From the IMG/VR virus record IMGVR_UViG_3300009431_000122, positions 1 through 25,850 of that record: a stretch of DNA of 25,850 nucleotides; one strand, given 5' to 3'. This DNA is from a virus. Positions 13,497 through 21,766 of this stretch are shown one piece after another. A program made the position numbers and the translations under genes. Under the pieces are notes generated by a model. The model ran no database searches, was not told where the DNA came from, and was given only the letters and a program-made list of their open reading frames with translations. The stretch's first letter is position 1, and every line of letters begins with the position of its first letter.

Positions 13497-14969
13497 TTAT
13501 TTAATATGTTTACAATAGCTATCTAAATAAACCTTGGAAATATCTAAATTTTGCAATGTAGTAACCGAGACATTTGTATTAGAATAGGATTTCCTGGATT
13601 TCAATATACTAATCTCCATGATGTTCATTTCCTTTTCCTCTTCTGTCTGATTTAAGGCTATAGCATGGGTAACATGATTTAACTTTCGAGACTCCTCTGC
13701 TATATCCGCTTTCCCTATTTTCTTATCAAATGTTTTTTTATTGCTATGACTTCCAGTAATAACTATACAATGCCTAGACTGTGCTAAGGCTCTATGATAT
13801 TCCCAAGTTGTATTTAAAATATTTCTAGCCTGTTCATTTCTATTCCCACTAACTCCTAAAAAAATATCAGCATAATCAGTCACAACTAAATCTGGACTAA
13901 AATCATCATAATAATCCATATTCTCTATATCAGTAATCACATCCAAAATACTTTTAGACTTGGCAGGATAGCATAATAATTTAAATTTCCCTGTTCTAAC
14001 CATTTTTTTGATTGCCTGAGCCTTTTGAAAAGATTTTTGCCAAGTAATTTTATCCACAGCTCTATTTTTATAACCAATAGTCATTTCATAATCTTTAGGG
14101 TGATAATGTCTACAAATAGAACAATGAGAATTTTTCCTAATCTCTGGATGCTCACATTCCTGCTGTGAATTTTTCAAGCAATCAAAGACAGGGACCTTTA
14201 TCTCCTTTCTTATATCCGCCATTCCTAAAAAAGAACGATGAATTCTTTTTATTACTTCTGGTTGAGTCATTTCTAAACTTACAAATAATACCTTTAGACC
14301 TGCAAATAATCCTCTTATTCCAAACTCTTGAAGCCACCAAGTCTTTCCTCTAGCTGCTGGACCTACCACAGCTAAAAAATCCCCTCTATTTAATGGACCT
14401 ATAACTTTTCCTAGATCTCCTGGTAAATTAAGGAGACCCTCTTCCTCCTCTTCAAAAGCTTCTCTAATAGCATCTTTATCCTCTAAAACATCTATTCCTT
14501 TAGTTTCAGGTCTAGCTATTCTTCTGAAATCTGAAACCAATAATTCTATATTAGAGACAGATTCTCCTAGAGATAAAGCTGCTTGGATGTCTTGTGAAAG
14601 TTCTTCTAATTTTCTCTTCTTTAAATATTCTTCTGATTGATCTAAAACAAAATCTACATTAAATGTTTCTTCTTGGTACTCTTTAGCTATTTCAGATAAA
14701 AATCCTGAAATTAATTCTATCAAAGAATCCTCCAAGCGATCCTTTCTAACTTCAGATTCATAAATATCTTGAATAGCATTTCCTGGAGCTTTATCATATT
14801 CAGAATAATATCCAATACACCATTCTCCAATAACTTTTGCATAAGCTAGTTGTAATAAATCTATCGAAAGAATGGTTTGGATCTCTCTCAAGAACCTACT
14901 TGAGATGATCATTCCTGTAATTATCTTTTTTTCAATTGTGACATCTATCTTCTTTCTTGTATATTTCAT
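13497..14969 (-). CDS. DnaB-like replicative DNA helicase, 490 aa
   Basis: The C-terminal RecA-like ATPase domain has Walker A GPAARGKT at 203-210, FVSLEMT, Walker B DLVVTDYADI and the ITGSHSNKK sensor region. The N-terminal 160 residues are the helical DnaB-type head used for primase contact, and an acidic linker (FEEEEEG) precedes the ATPase. A Cys-rich insertion at about 264-288 (DCLKNSQQEC and HCSICRHYH) could form a zinc knuckle, an addition seen in phage DnaB relatives. It would unwind the fork for the fused polymerase together with the primase at 17104-17997. A 13-residue ORF ends on its start codon. Confidence 0.92.
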   Translation of the reverse strand: MKYTRKKIDVTIEKKIITGMIISSRFLREIQTILSIDLLQLAYAKVIGEWCIGYYSEYDKAPGNAIQDIYESEVRKDRLEDSLIELISGFLSEIAKEYQEETFNVDFVLDQSEEYLKKRKLEELSQDIQAALSLGESVSNIELLVSDFRRIARPETKGIDVLEDKDAIREAFEEEEEGLLNLPGDLGKVIGPLNRGDFLAVVGPAARGKTWWLQEFGIRGLFAGLKVLFVSLEMTQPEVIKRIHRSFLGMADIRKEIKVPVFDCLKNSQQECEHPEIRKNSHCSICRHYHPKDYEMTIGYKNRAVDKITWQKSFQKAQAIKKMVRTGKFKLLCYPAKSKSILDVITDIENMDYYDDFSPDLVVTDYADIFLGVSGNRNEQARNILNTTWEYHRALAQSRHCIVITGSHSNKKTFDKKIGKADIAEESRKLNHVTHAIALNQTEEEKEMNIMEISILKSRKSYSNTNVSVTTLQNLDISKVYLDSYCKHIK

Positions 14970-15007
14970 AGGCTAATTAGAAATTTCAATTTTTTAATCC
15001 AACCCAT
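14966..15007 (-). CDS. Thirteen-residue leader ORF coupled to the helicase gene
   Basis: A strong AGGGGG site stands before an ATG encoding MGWIKKLKFLISL, whose TGA overlaps the helicase ATG (ATGA). No ribosome binding site is seen directly before the helicase ATG, so translation of this mini-ORF may load ribosomes on the helicase gene. The peptide is basic and hydrophobic and may have no function of its own. Confidence 0.5.
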   Translation of the reverse strand: MGWIKKLKFLISL

Positions 15008-15021
15008 TACTTTACCCCCTA

Positions 15022-15183
15022 TTAAAACTCTAATTTTTTTTCTTCATATTTAATTTTCGCTATCGTTTCTATAATCAATTCATCATTTTTATACACATGC
15101 ATCCTTAACAATCGAGACTTTAAATTCACTAACCTCCTTAATATTTTATTTTCATCTTCTAGTTCTTTATAAGTTTTTCTCAC
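15022..15183 (-). CDS. Small coiled-coil protein, 53 aa
   Basis: A GTG start overlaps the stop of the preceding gene (TAGTG). The product is a continuous charged helix with a heptad pattern (ELEDENKILRRLVNLKSRLL), ending IAKIKYEEKKLEF. It could be a dimerising accessory protein of the replication cluster. No family is recognised. Confidence 0.55.
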   Translation of the reverse strand: MRKTYKELEDENKILRRLVNLKSRLLRMHVYKNDELIIETIAKIKYEEKKLEF

Positions 15184-15545
15184 TACTTTCTTTCCAATAT
15201 TCTTTGTAATGTCAAAGCATCCTCTAGAGAAAATGAATGAGGTCTATAAGTCCATAAATTATTACAAGGACGAAACTTTCCTTTTTCAGTGCTAGTATCC
15301 TCTATCCAGCCTTTCGCTAATAGATATCCTTTGCCTTCTTCTTCTTCAAAAACTACTCTTCTCCAATATAAAAGAATATAATCAACTACTTTAGGAAGAA
15401 GTGACTCTGTAGGACTTTCTTTTAAAACAAATTCAGTTCCTATTATCCTATATTGTGTATCATTTAATCTAACTACATCATCCATTACTACATCTACTTT
15501 TGATTCAAATCTACTGCATTTAACATTATTTAATTTATATCTCAT
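15183..15545 (-). CDS. Hypothetical protein, 120 aa
   Basis: No family is recognised. The N-terminal half is beta-rich and contains DDVVRLNDTQYRIIGTEFVL. The second half carries two tryptophans in a row of aromatic residues (LLYWRRVVFEEEEGKG) and a helical end (FSLEDALTLQRILERK). An AAGGAG site precedes the ATG. Its place between the winged-helix protein and the helicase suggests a replication-related job. Confidence 0.65.
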   Translation of the reverse strand: MRYKLNNVKCSRFESKVDVVMDDVVRLNDTQYRIIGTEFVLKESPTESLLPKVVDYILLYWRRVVFEEEEGKGYLLAKGWIEDTSTEKGKFRPCNNLWTYRPHSFSLEDALTLQRILERK

Positions 15546-15554
15546 AATTTCTCC

Positions 15555-16748
15555 TTATATTAATCTACTCCTAGTAGATCTAACTCTTCCATCAATACTC
15601 TTTAGATTGTAGCCTAAAGTCTTATAAATATAATCACAAAATTCACCCCAGATAGGTGTCATAGTTCCAAAATTAGATGGTTGTATAGGAAATTTAGGAA
15701 ACTTAACTTCCTTCAACCATTTTAAATAAGTAGTTATAAATTTAGTAGGATCTCCACATCTTCTGGAAGTTGTATTTGTTCCTAAATCCAACGAAAAATG
15801 ATTTCCTCCTACTTCTTGACGGTCCAAAGATTCAAATTTAACAACAATATCTACTACAGCATCCTGAATTTGTTTTATTTCTAAATTAGTGATTTTTCGA
15901 TTAATATTGCTAATAAACATTTCTATATAAACTTTAATTTTGTTCTTATAAGCAGTTAAAACAGAACTTAACATCTCTTCTGATAAATCACTGTAAGAAG
16001 CAAATAATTCTTTCAATGAGACAACAGAAGTTCTTGATGATACTGTTCTAACTTTTTTTCTAGCATAATGAATAGCCAAAAAAGGACTTACTTTAGTTTC
16101 AGGATCATAGAAAAGTTTCTTTAGATCTGTTTCATCTTTCCAAGGACTTTCTGTTTCATAAATAGCAGATAAATCCTTAAGACCTTTCAATATTTTCTTT
16201 AATGTCCAGGGATCATCCACATCTTCTTTACTAATGTTATATTCAAATAAAAATTTATTATCTAATTTATAAAATCCAGAGAACTCTCCTGCTTGCAAAA
16301 CTCTAAAAACTTCTCTGAGAAAATTTTCGGTTTCTGAATCATCCTCATTACATTTTAATTTAACACTTTCCAAATTATTCCAATAATCGATCATCATTAA
16401 TTCTTCATCATTTTCAGAATATAAACCCCTTCTAATCATATCATCTAATAAATAACCATATTTCGATTTTAATCCAGGATTTATTTGCAAATATCTCTTT
16501 TTCCTTCGCCTCTTCATAAGTAAATATCCCATTTTAACTAATTTATTTATACTGGTAGAGATAGAAGTCCTACTTATCCCAAAGATATTAGATAAATATA
16601 AATTGGAAGCAGTACAACGCTGTTCTTTATCTAATATTACAATAATTCCTAGTATTCGCAAATCTAAAGCAGTGAGACTTTTATTTAAAAAAGCCTCTGC
16701 CGGAAGTGTAAAAAATTTAATCCACTCATATCTGCTCGTTTTCTTCAT
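15555..16748 (-). CDS. Winged-helix replication-type protein, 397 aa
   Basis: The N-terminal 100 residues form a winged helix: AEAFLNKSLTALDLRILGII, then LYLSNIFGISRTSISTSINK and the wing LMKRRRKKRYLQINPGL. This resembles replisome organisers and plasmid initiators, although no catalytic motif is visible. The middle and C-terminal parts are helical and acidic and end with the small basic tail RSTRSRLI. The start follows GAGGAG and overlaps the RHH gene by 23 bases. It is the second initiator-like protein in the window besides the RepO-like one, and could be a regulator or a helicase loader. Confidence 0.6.
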   Translation of the reverse strand: MKKTSRYEWIKFFTLPAEAFLNKSLTALDLRILGIIVILDKEQRCTASNLYLSNIFGISRTSISTSINKLVKMGYLLMKRRRKKRYLQINPGLKSKYGYLLDDMIRRGLYSENDEELMMIDYWNNLESVKLKCNEDDSETENFLREVFRVLQAGEFSGFYKLDNKFLFEYNISKEDVDDPWTLKKILKGLKDLSAIYETESPWKDETDLKKLFYDPETKVSPFLAIHYARKKVRTVSSRTSVVSLKELFASYSDLSEEMLSSVLTAYKNKIKVYIEMFISNINRKITNLEIKQIQDAVVDIVVKFESLDRQEVGGNHFSLDLGTNTTSRRCGDPTKFITTYLKWLKEVKFPKFPIQPSNFGTMTPIWGEFCDYIYKTLGYNLKSIDGRVRSTRSRLI

Positions 16749-16920
16749 TTAACTCCTCTACATTATTTAATATATATTCTTTTAATAATTGAGTAACTGT
16801 AAAAGAATATGTAGATCCTTTTCTATCTACAATTTCTTTAAAAGTACCATATAAACCACTATTTAGAATTATTGTAATTGGTCGCTTCTCACCATTTTTC
16901 ATTATTTCATCAATTTGCAT
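16726..16920 (-). CDS. Ribbon-helix-helix-like DNA-binding protein, 64 aa
   Basis: RPITIILNSGLYGTFKEIVD followed by TVTQLLKEYILNN has the strand, helix, helix order of CopG-type repressors. An acidic tail (NVEELNEENEQ) follows. An AAAGGAG site in the upstream gene supports the ATG. It may regulate the operon or act with the neighbouring winged-helix protein. Confidence 0.65.
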   Translation of the reverse strand: MQIDEIMKNGEKRPITIILNSGLYGTFKEIVDRKGSTYSFTVTQLLKEYILNNVEELNEENEQI

Positions 16921-17107
16921 AATTTTCTCCTTTTAGTTTTATTGCCTTATCTAAAAATTTATGGATATTTCTTAAACTTTGACCATATCGAGAAGGTCCT
17001 TTAGATATTATTTCATTATATCCACGAAGTAACTCATCAATTATTTCATCAAACTTACTATGTAAATTATCCTTGTCCATGCTTTTTAATATCTCATCAC
17101 TATTCAT
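16910..17107 (-). CDS. Small helical protein, 65 aa
   Basis: The ATG chosen here overlaps the primase stop (ATGA) and follows AGGAGGGAATTT; a Met 11 codons upstream has no site of this quality. The sequence (SDEILKSMDKDNLHSKFDEI, then LLRGYNEIISKG) is fully helical. No family is recognised. Confidence 0.65.
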   Translation of the reverse strand: MNSDEILKSMDKDNLHSKFDEIIDELLRGYNEIISKGPSRYGQSLRNIHKFLDKAIKLKGENYAN

Positions 17108-17997
17108 AAATTCCCTCCTAACAATTGTTTTTTTAAACATCTTGCCTCTTCTTTCATTAAATCTCCTGGATCTCCTTCATCCATTAAAATTAGTTCTGTA
17201 TCTATTCCTAAACCATTCAATAAATTACCTACTTTATTAGCTTGTTTCTGTGCTATCTCTTCTGAATCATACAAAATAAAAACTTGTTTAAATCTTTGAC
17301 TTAACAATTGTATCTGTCTATTAGTAAAACCAACTCCAAAAGTTGCTGCACAATCATTTCCCATCCTCCAAACATCTGTAACACCTTCAACTACAATGAC
17401 CTTATCCTGATTACAATTATCTAAATTATAGAGAATGTCCTTATGATGTATCTGTTCATTTTCTTTACTACAAGCTTTATATTTAGGAATTTGATTTTCT
17501 GTTACATCTCTAGTCTGAAAACTTACTATCTTATAATCAAAATAGATAGGAATAAATAGCCTAAATTTATAATCTCCTATATTATTAAAACTTTTGATAT
17601 TATATTTGTTTACCAATTTATCTGGATTAAATTTCCGATTGAGTAAATATGTTCTAGATAAATCATTTAAATCTTGTATATTATTAGGAATTTTGCATAT
17701 CTTACCTCTTTTCTTCTGTTCTTTTCTTCTGATTATTTTTTGCTCTGTTTGATATTGATAATACAACCTACTAGACATGGATTTGCTTGGGATTTTAAAA
17801 GCATAGAGAACATCAGTAATTTGATGATATCCACACCTTCAACAATGGAAATAACCCTTCTCAATATTAAACCCTAAATGTGTTCCATCATCAGGACAAA
17901 AAGGACAACATAATTGAATCCATCCTGAAGCACAGTTTTTCCCTTCTGTTATATAGAGAATATTAAAATCATCTGCAAATCTTAAAAAATCAAACAT
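17104..17997 (-). pseudogene. DnaG-type primase with an in-frame TGA in its zinc ribbon
   Basis: An ATG at 17997, after GGAGATTAACT, opens a zinc ribbon: LCCPFCPDDGTHLGF, then IEKGYFHC, a TGA at 17841-17839, then RCGYHQITDVLYAFK. The usual residue between these cysteines is Trp (HCWRCG), so TGG to TGA is the likely change. The same frame continues without a break through a TOPRIM domain: VIVVEGVTDVWRM with the catalytic Glu, VFILYDSEEIAQ, and DEGDPGDL. Without the stop the protein has 297 codons. The downstream part alone (17104-17778, 224 aa) would start at a Met lacking a ribosome binding site and would lose the zinc domain needed for template recognition. TGA is a normal stop elsewhere in this window, so readthrough, an inactive primase or a sequence error are the options. 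Confidence 0.8.
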
Positions 17998-17999
17998 AG

Positions 18000-18185
18000 T
18001 TAATCTCCTTCTATTTTTTCCATTACTTTATCTTGTAAATCAACATATAAATTATCAATTTCTTTATCTATATCATCCTTAGAAGAGACAGTCATTGTAG
18101 CTCCCATTTGAACTTTTATGGATTCAAAGTTTCCTAAATTTTTTGTGAATCCATAAGATACTGTTATTTCTTTTATCTCACCCAT
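18000..18185 (-). CDS. Small conserved phage protein (EITVSYGFTKNLGNFES), 61 aa
   Basis: The segment EITVSYGFTKNLGNFESIKV is typical of small phage proteins that begin with a beta hairpin and end in an acidic helix (DKEIDNLYVDLQDKVME). Its function is unknown. I use the ATG at 18185, which follows AAAGGAAAATCA, rather than one five codons upstream; this leaves an 8-base overlap with the preceding gene. Confidence 0.7.
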   Translation of the reverse strand: MGEIKEITVSYGFTKNLGNFESIKVQMGATMTVSSKDDIDKEIDNLYVDLQDKVMEKIEGD

Positions 18186-18417
18186 TGATTTTCCTTTCAT
18201 CTTTAAATGCTGTAAAAATTAATTTTCTTTGACATAGTTTTAAATCAGTATAAACACAACTATCTCTTTCTTCATATTCTACTGGTTCTCCAAAAAACAT
18301 ACACCAATCACCACATGATATCCCTTCACCATCGAAAAAAGGACAACAAGTATTTTTCCATTTTCCATTTTTTCTTTTAAATAATAGATTTCCTGTATTA
18401 GTTATTTTACCTTCCAT
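18178..18417 (-). CDS. Cysteine-rich phage protein (ISCGDWCMFFGEP), 79 aa
   Basis: The motif CCPFFDGEGISCGDWCMFFG, followed by an acidic turn, CVYTDLKLC and a tail, matches a common family of small Cys-rich phage proteins. Six cysteines suggest a metal site. The gene lies directly downstream of the tRNA gene. Its molecular function is not known. Confidence 0.7.
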   Translation of the reverse strand: MEGKITNTGNLLFKRKNGKWKNTCCPFFDGEGISCGDWCMFFGEPVEYEERDSCVYTDLKLCQRKLIFTAFKDERKING

Positions 18418-18435
18418 ATTTACTCCTATTTAAAA

Positions 18436-18508
18436 CTGTCCAGGTTGGACTCGAACCAACGATCTTATGCTTAACAGGCATCTGCTCTACCAACTGAGCT
18501 ACTGGACA
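18436..18508 (-). tRNA. tRNA-Asn (anticodon GTT)
   Basis: The acceptor stem TGTCCAG pairs with CTGGACA, the D stem is GCTC/GAGC, and the anticodon loop CTGTTAA exposes GTT. The T arm GTTGG-TTCGAGT-CCAAC is perfect and the discriminator base is G, as usual for Asn. One pair at the top of the anticodon stem is G-A. CCA is not encoded. The gene lies inside an operon of protein genes on the same strand, so it must be released by processing. Confidence 0.93.
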
Positions 18509-18514
18509 TTATTT

Positions 18515-18886
18515 TTATTCAGTTTCTTCAATAAGTTTAGTAATCTCTTCTATACTCATTTCTTTTAAAGACTCATCTTGCTTATCTGCAAGAATGCTCA
18601 ATAACTTTTGTTTTCTCTCTTTTTTGAATACAGCCAATTTTGCTGCTTCCTTTTCTTCCAATTTAACTTTCACAATGTATTTAATAATAGCAATTTTTAA
18701 TTCAAGAATCTCAACTTGCTTAGATTGAACTTCTAATAAACTTTCTTCTTTTTGAATTCTTAATTCAGCGTTCAAATTTTTAAATATAGAATCTAATTCC
18801 ACAACTTCTAAATCCCAAAGATCCTCAGTATCACATGTTCCTCTATAATCATAACGTAATTTTAATCTACTTGCTTTTTCAAACAT
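18515..18886 (-). CDS. Coiled-coil phage protein (MFEKASRLKLRYDYRG), 123 aa
   Basis: The start MFEKASRLKLRYDYRGTCDT, then EDLWDLEVVELDSIFKNLN, and a long charged helix containing LELKIAIIKYIVKVKLEEKE, form a pattern I recognise from many phage genomes. Family members have no assigned function and often lie beside a large protein like the one at 18904-20961. An AAAAGGAGAG-type site (in GGAGAGAAAGAAG) precedes the ATG. It may be a partner of that neighbour. Confidence 0.75.
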   Translation of the reverse strand: MFEKASRLKLRYDYRGTCDTEDLWDLEVVELDSIFKNLNAELRIQKEESLLEVQSKQVEILELKIAIIKYIVKVKLEEKEAAKLAVFKKERKQKLLSILADKQDESLKEMSIEEITKLIEETE

Positions 18887-18903
18887 CTTCTTTCTCTCCT
18901 TTT

Positions 18904-20961
18904 TTAAAATGTTAATTTAATTGTTCTTGTAAAGTTACCACTTAATTTACATATTATTGAATTTCTCTTTGTAGAGCTAAAGCCTAATCCCGATAATTGA
19001 TTGTTATTATCTTCCACACCCATTTTACTTCCCAGAGCCTCAAAAACTCTTTTGTGTTTCATTAAATCCTCTTTCAAAAACTCATTAAAAAATCCATTAG
19101 GTTGAGTATTATTAACACATCCATCGATCATAAAAAAATAATGCTTATGACCAATACCTTTTTGTTCATCCCAATAATTAGGAGAAAACATCAATACCGA
19201 AACAGGATAGAATTGATTTGTATTTAATTTCCATATTTTTCTTGATGACAAAGATGAATCCAAAGATTTCACAATTTTAAATCCCTCTGCTCTAGAATAT
19301 TGCACCACTGCAACAGGAATTTTTTCCCTTTGTCTAACAGGTTTTCTGTACTCAAATGAATATATTTGATTATTAAATTCAACTTCAGCAGCAAAACCAC
19401 TTCTACCACCTCGATCACTATATACATGAACAAATAATTTATAAAGTCCTTCTGGCATTCTATTTTCATTCGTCCATATAATATTTTCTACTGCTATTCC
19501 ATTATTAATATCTCGTATCGGTTCAACAATGTCTACATCAAGTATACCAGATGATTTATGAATTCGTTTTTTATTCCTATAAAATATTTCATTTCCATTA
19601 GGTTCTATACAATGAGCATCAAAATCATTATTATTGTCACCATTATCATTCCATTGGATAGAAAATCTTAACATCCCATCAACTTTTCCTCCCATTCTTT
19701 TAACACGTTCTTTCATACTGTCGGTGATATTACCATTGTAAACCCAAGAGAAATTATTATTCCATTTAAACATAGTCTTAGCATTTTTATTATTAGAAGA
19801 AACAAGAGAAACTAAATTAGGTTCGTGTTTATTTTCTAATAAAAGTTCAATATTAGATACATTAGGTAATATATCCCTCATGAAAACAACAATATTTACC
19901 TCTTCCACTCGATCAAAATTCTTCTGAGTAACTTCGGCATCTCTTTTTAACTCTTCAAAGATACTTCCCATTCTTTTTGTTGCATCTTTATTGGCAAAGA
20001 GAATGTTATTAATTGTAATGTCATCAATTGTTGCAAATCTTCTTGACAACGAATCTAACAATCCTAATTTAGATACAGTTCTTTCAGCTTGTTCAATCAT
20101 CTTTTTTGTAAATATAGCTTTGGGACGCTTATAATTAATTGGAGCTACGATTTTTTCATATTTTTTCACAGCTTCATTTAAATCTGTTCCTGCTGTGATA
20201 TCTTGAAGTAATACACCTATAGAATGATTTCTTATTTTACCTATAGCTCCACCCACTTGTGTAGATTTTTTCCATAGCCAAATATCATGCATAGGTTCTG
20301 CTAATTTGTGATAATAATCCAAACAATCTAGAAACCCTGTCAACACCTCTCTCCATTCATCTCCTTTGTATAATGATTTTTGAGCAATTAAATCTAGTAC
20401 AGTTTCAATTGATTCTTTTGATAATTCTTTTAAAGATCGTTGGAATACCTCTTTAACAGCTCTATATTCACCTATTATAGTGCCTTTTGTTTTACTAGAG
20501 ACCATTTTAAATCTTTTAGGTAAATCTATTCTAAAATGGTCCCATCGAAAAGCACAAGGATTCCCATTTTTATCTTCGGTTTGTTCAAAATTATGATCTG
20601 TTCCAAACCCTAATTCTTCGGTGATAAATACATCCTTAATGAGTTTGGAATGGATATATCTAGATAAAGTATCAATAACAGGTTGATAAGTTGTATCTTC
20701 CGTCTGAAAGTCCCATATACTTATAATTTTATTATCTAAGACAGTAACAACATTTCCAAAACTTTTTATAAATTGACGACAACAACTACAATCATGCTCT
20801 CTTCTCTCTCTAAATATTTCATTTGTACCTGGTGGAAAACTATCCAAATATAGATTCCATAATTCATCTTTATCCACATCTACTGTAAATAAGACATCTT
20901 GATTTTGTATCATCTCAGACACATGAACTTGCATTAATTTTTTGAAATCGTTAAATCTCAT
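18904..20961 (-). CDS. Large phage protein with DUF2135/YfaP-like beta domain, 685 aa
   Basis: The N-terminal region has a zinc-type cluster, HDCSCCRQFIKSFGNVV near residue 55, and a globular helical section (about 130-330). Around residues 430-560 lies RFSIQWNDNGDNNNDFDAHC, then IEPNGNEIFYRNKK, GILDVDIVEP and LYKLFVHVYSDRGG. This follows the pattern of the DUF2135/YfaP beta-sandwich, which is rich in acidic residues and may bind metal. The C-terminus (VLMFSPNYWDEQKG) continues a conserved phage protein. Homologues usually stand next to a coiled-coil protein like that at 18515-18886. Its function is unknown; no signal peptide, helicase or nuclease motif is seen. Confidence 0.7.
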   Translation of the reverse strand: MRFNDFKKLMQVHVSEMIQNQDVLFTVDVDKDELWNLYLDSFPPGTNEIFRERREHDCSCCRQFIKSFGNVVTVLDNKIISIWDFQTEDTTYQPVIDTLSRYIHSKLIKDVFITEELGFGTDHNFEQTEDKNGNPCAFRWDHFRIDLPKRFKMVSSKTKGTIIGEYRAVKEVFQRSLKELSKESIETVLDLIAQKSLYKGDEWREVLTGFLDCLDYYHKLAEPMHDIWLWKKSTQVGGAIGKIRNHSIGVLLQDITAGTDLNEAVKKYEKIVAPINYKRPKAIFTKKMIEQAERTVSKLGLLDSLSRRFATIDDITINNILFANKDATKRMGSIFEELKRDAEVTQKNFDRVEEVNIVVFMRDILPNVSNIELLLENKHEPNLVSLVSSNNKNAKTMFKWNNNFSWVYNGNITDSMKERVKRMGGKVDGMLRFSIQWNDNGDNNNDFDAHCIEPNGNEIFYRNKKRIHKSSGILDVDIVEPIRDINNGIAVENIIWTNENRMPEGLYKLFVHVYSDRGGRSGFAAEVEFNNQIYSFEYRKPVRQREKIPVAVVQYSRAEGFKIVKSLDSSLSSRKIWKLNTNQFYPVSVLMFSPNYWDEQKGIGHKHYFFMIDGCVNNTQPNGFFNEFLKEDLMKHKRVFEALGSKMGVEDNNNQLSGLGFSSTKRNSIICKLSGNFTRTIKLTF

Positions 20962-20988
20962 TGTTTCTCTCCTCTTCTTTTTTAATTT

Positions 20989-21264
20989 TCACACACAACC
21001 TCCACAACACCCTTCAGGAATTACTTCATTTATTTCTTCCAACACATCATTTTTTAATTCTTCTGGAAAATCTTTAGGCCAGTTGTCCATCCTCCAAGGA
21101 CCTTGTTCTACTTCTTCCATACCTTCATCATCAATACAAACAGAACCACCAGACATTAAACAGTGTTCAGGAAATTCCCATCTTTTACCATCTATATAGA
21201 CAATTAATCCCCCTGCACATAAATTAGGATAACAACCATCATATTCCACTTTTATTTCTTTCAT
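20989..21264 (-). CDS. Conserved phage protein ending CCGGC, 91 aa
   Basis: The sequence YDGCYPNLCAGGLIVYIDGK, followed by WEFPEHCLMSGGSVC, an acidic middle and the tail VIPEGCCGGCV, is typical of a widespread small phage protein with conserved cysteines. Its function is unknown. The ATG follows AAAAAGGAGAGAAACA inside the HD gene, which it overlaps by 26 bases. Confidence 0.75.
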   Translation of the reverse strand: MKEIKVEYDGCYPNLCAGGLIVYIDGKRWEFPEHCLMSGGSVCIDDEGMEEVEQGPWRMDNWPKDFPEELKNDVLEEINEVIPEGCCGGCV

Positions 21265-21766
21265 TGTTTCTCTCCTTTTTAAATACTACATTATCATCAA
21301 AATATTTCTCTGTAGTCCTTTCAAACCTATTCATGATATCCTGCTTATCATATTTAATCGTTTTATTAGGATTACGTCCCATTTTATCCCATCGAATTAA
21401 ATATAATAATTCAGGCAACCAAGGATGATTTATTAACTCTTCTACTTTTTTTATACGTTTCATGTCCCCAAGTAATAAATACCAGATACGCATATGATTT
21501 CTAATTAACCATAAAGTTTTTTCACTTACGAACCCAACTAGCATATCAGCTCCAATGTCTTCATGTCCCAAAGAATTTTTTACCTTACCAATATCATGTA
21601 ACATTGCAGCCAATAATAAATCAACATCACAATTTTCTTTAAATCCTTGATATAGAACTTGAAGAGAATGTAACAAGACATCTCCTTCAGGATGCCATTT
21701 TTCAGATTGATTTATACCATCACAAGCTTCTAATAATTCAAATAATTTATCATCTAAAATAATCAT
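21239..21766 (-). CDS. HD-domain phosphohydrolase, 175 aa
   Basis: The motif WHPEGDVLLHSLQVLYQ, then LLAAMLHDIGKV with H57 and D58, is an HD metal-binding core. The HPEGDV.LH variant resembles the HD domain attached to CCA-adding enzymes, which removes 2',3'-cyclic or terminal phosphates from RNA. The preceding gene encodes a nucleotidyltransferase and overlaps this one by 17 bases, so the two may act together. Nucleotide hydrolysis is an alternative. Confidence 0.85.
   Translation of the reverse strand: MIILDDKLFELLEACDGINQSEKWHPEGDVLLHSLQVLYQGFKENCDVDLLLAAMLHDIGKVKNSLGHEDIGADMLVGFVSEKTLWLIRNHMRIWYLLLGDMKRIKKVEELINHPWLPELLYLIRWDKMGRNPNKTIKYDKQDIMNRFERTTEKYFDDNVVFKKERNNERNKSGI

Noticed and set aside
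17839-17841. Selenocysteine at the primase TGA
   Set aside because: The position lies between zinc cysteines where Trp is expected, and no SECIS-like stem-loop is evident after the codon.
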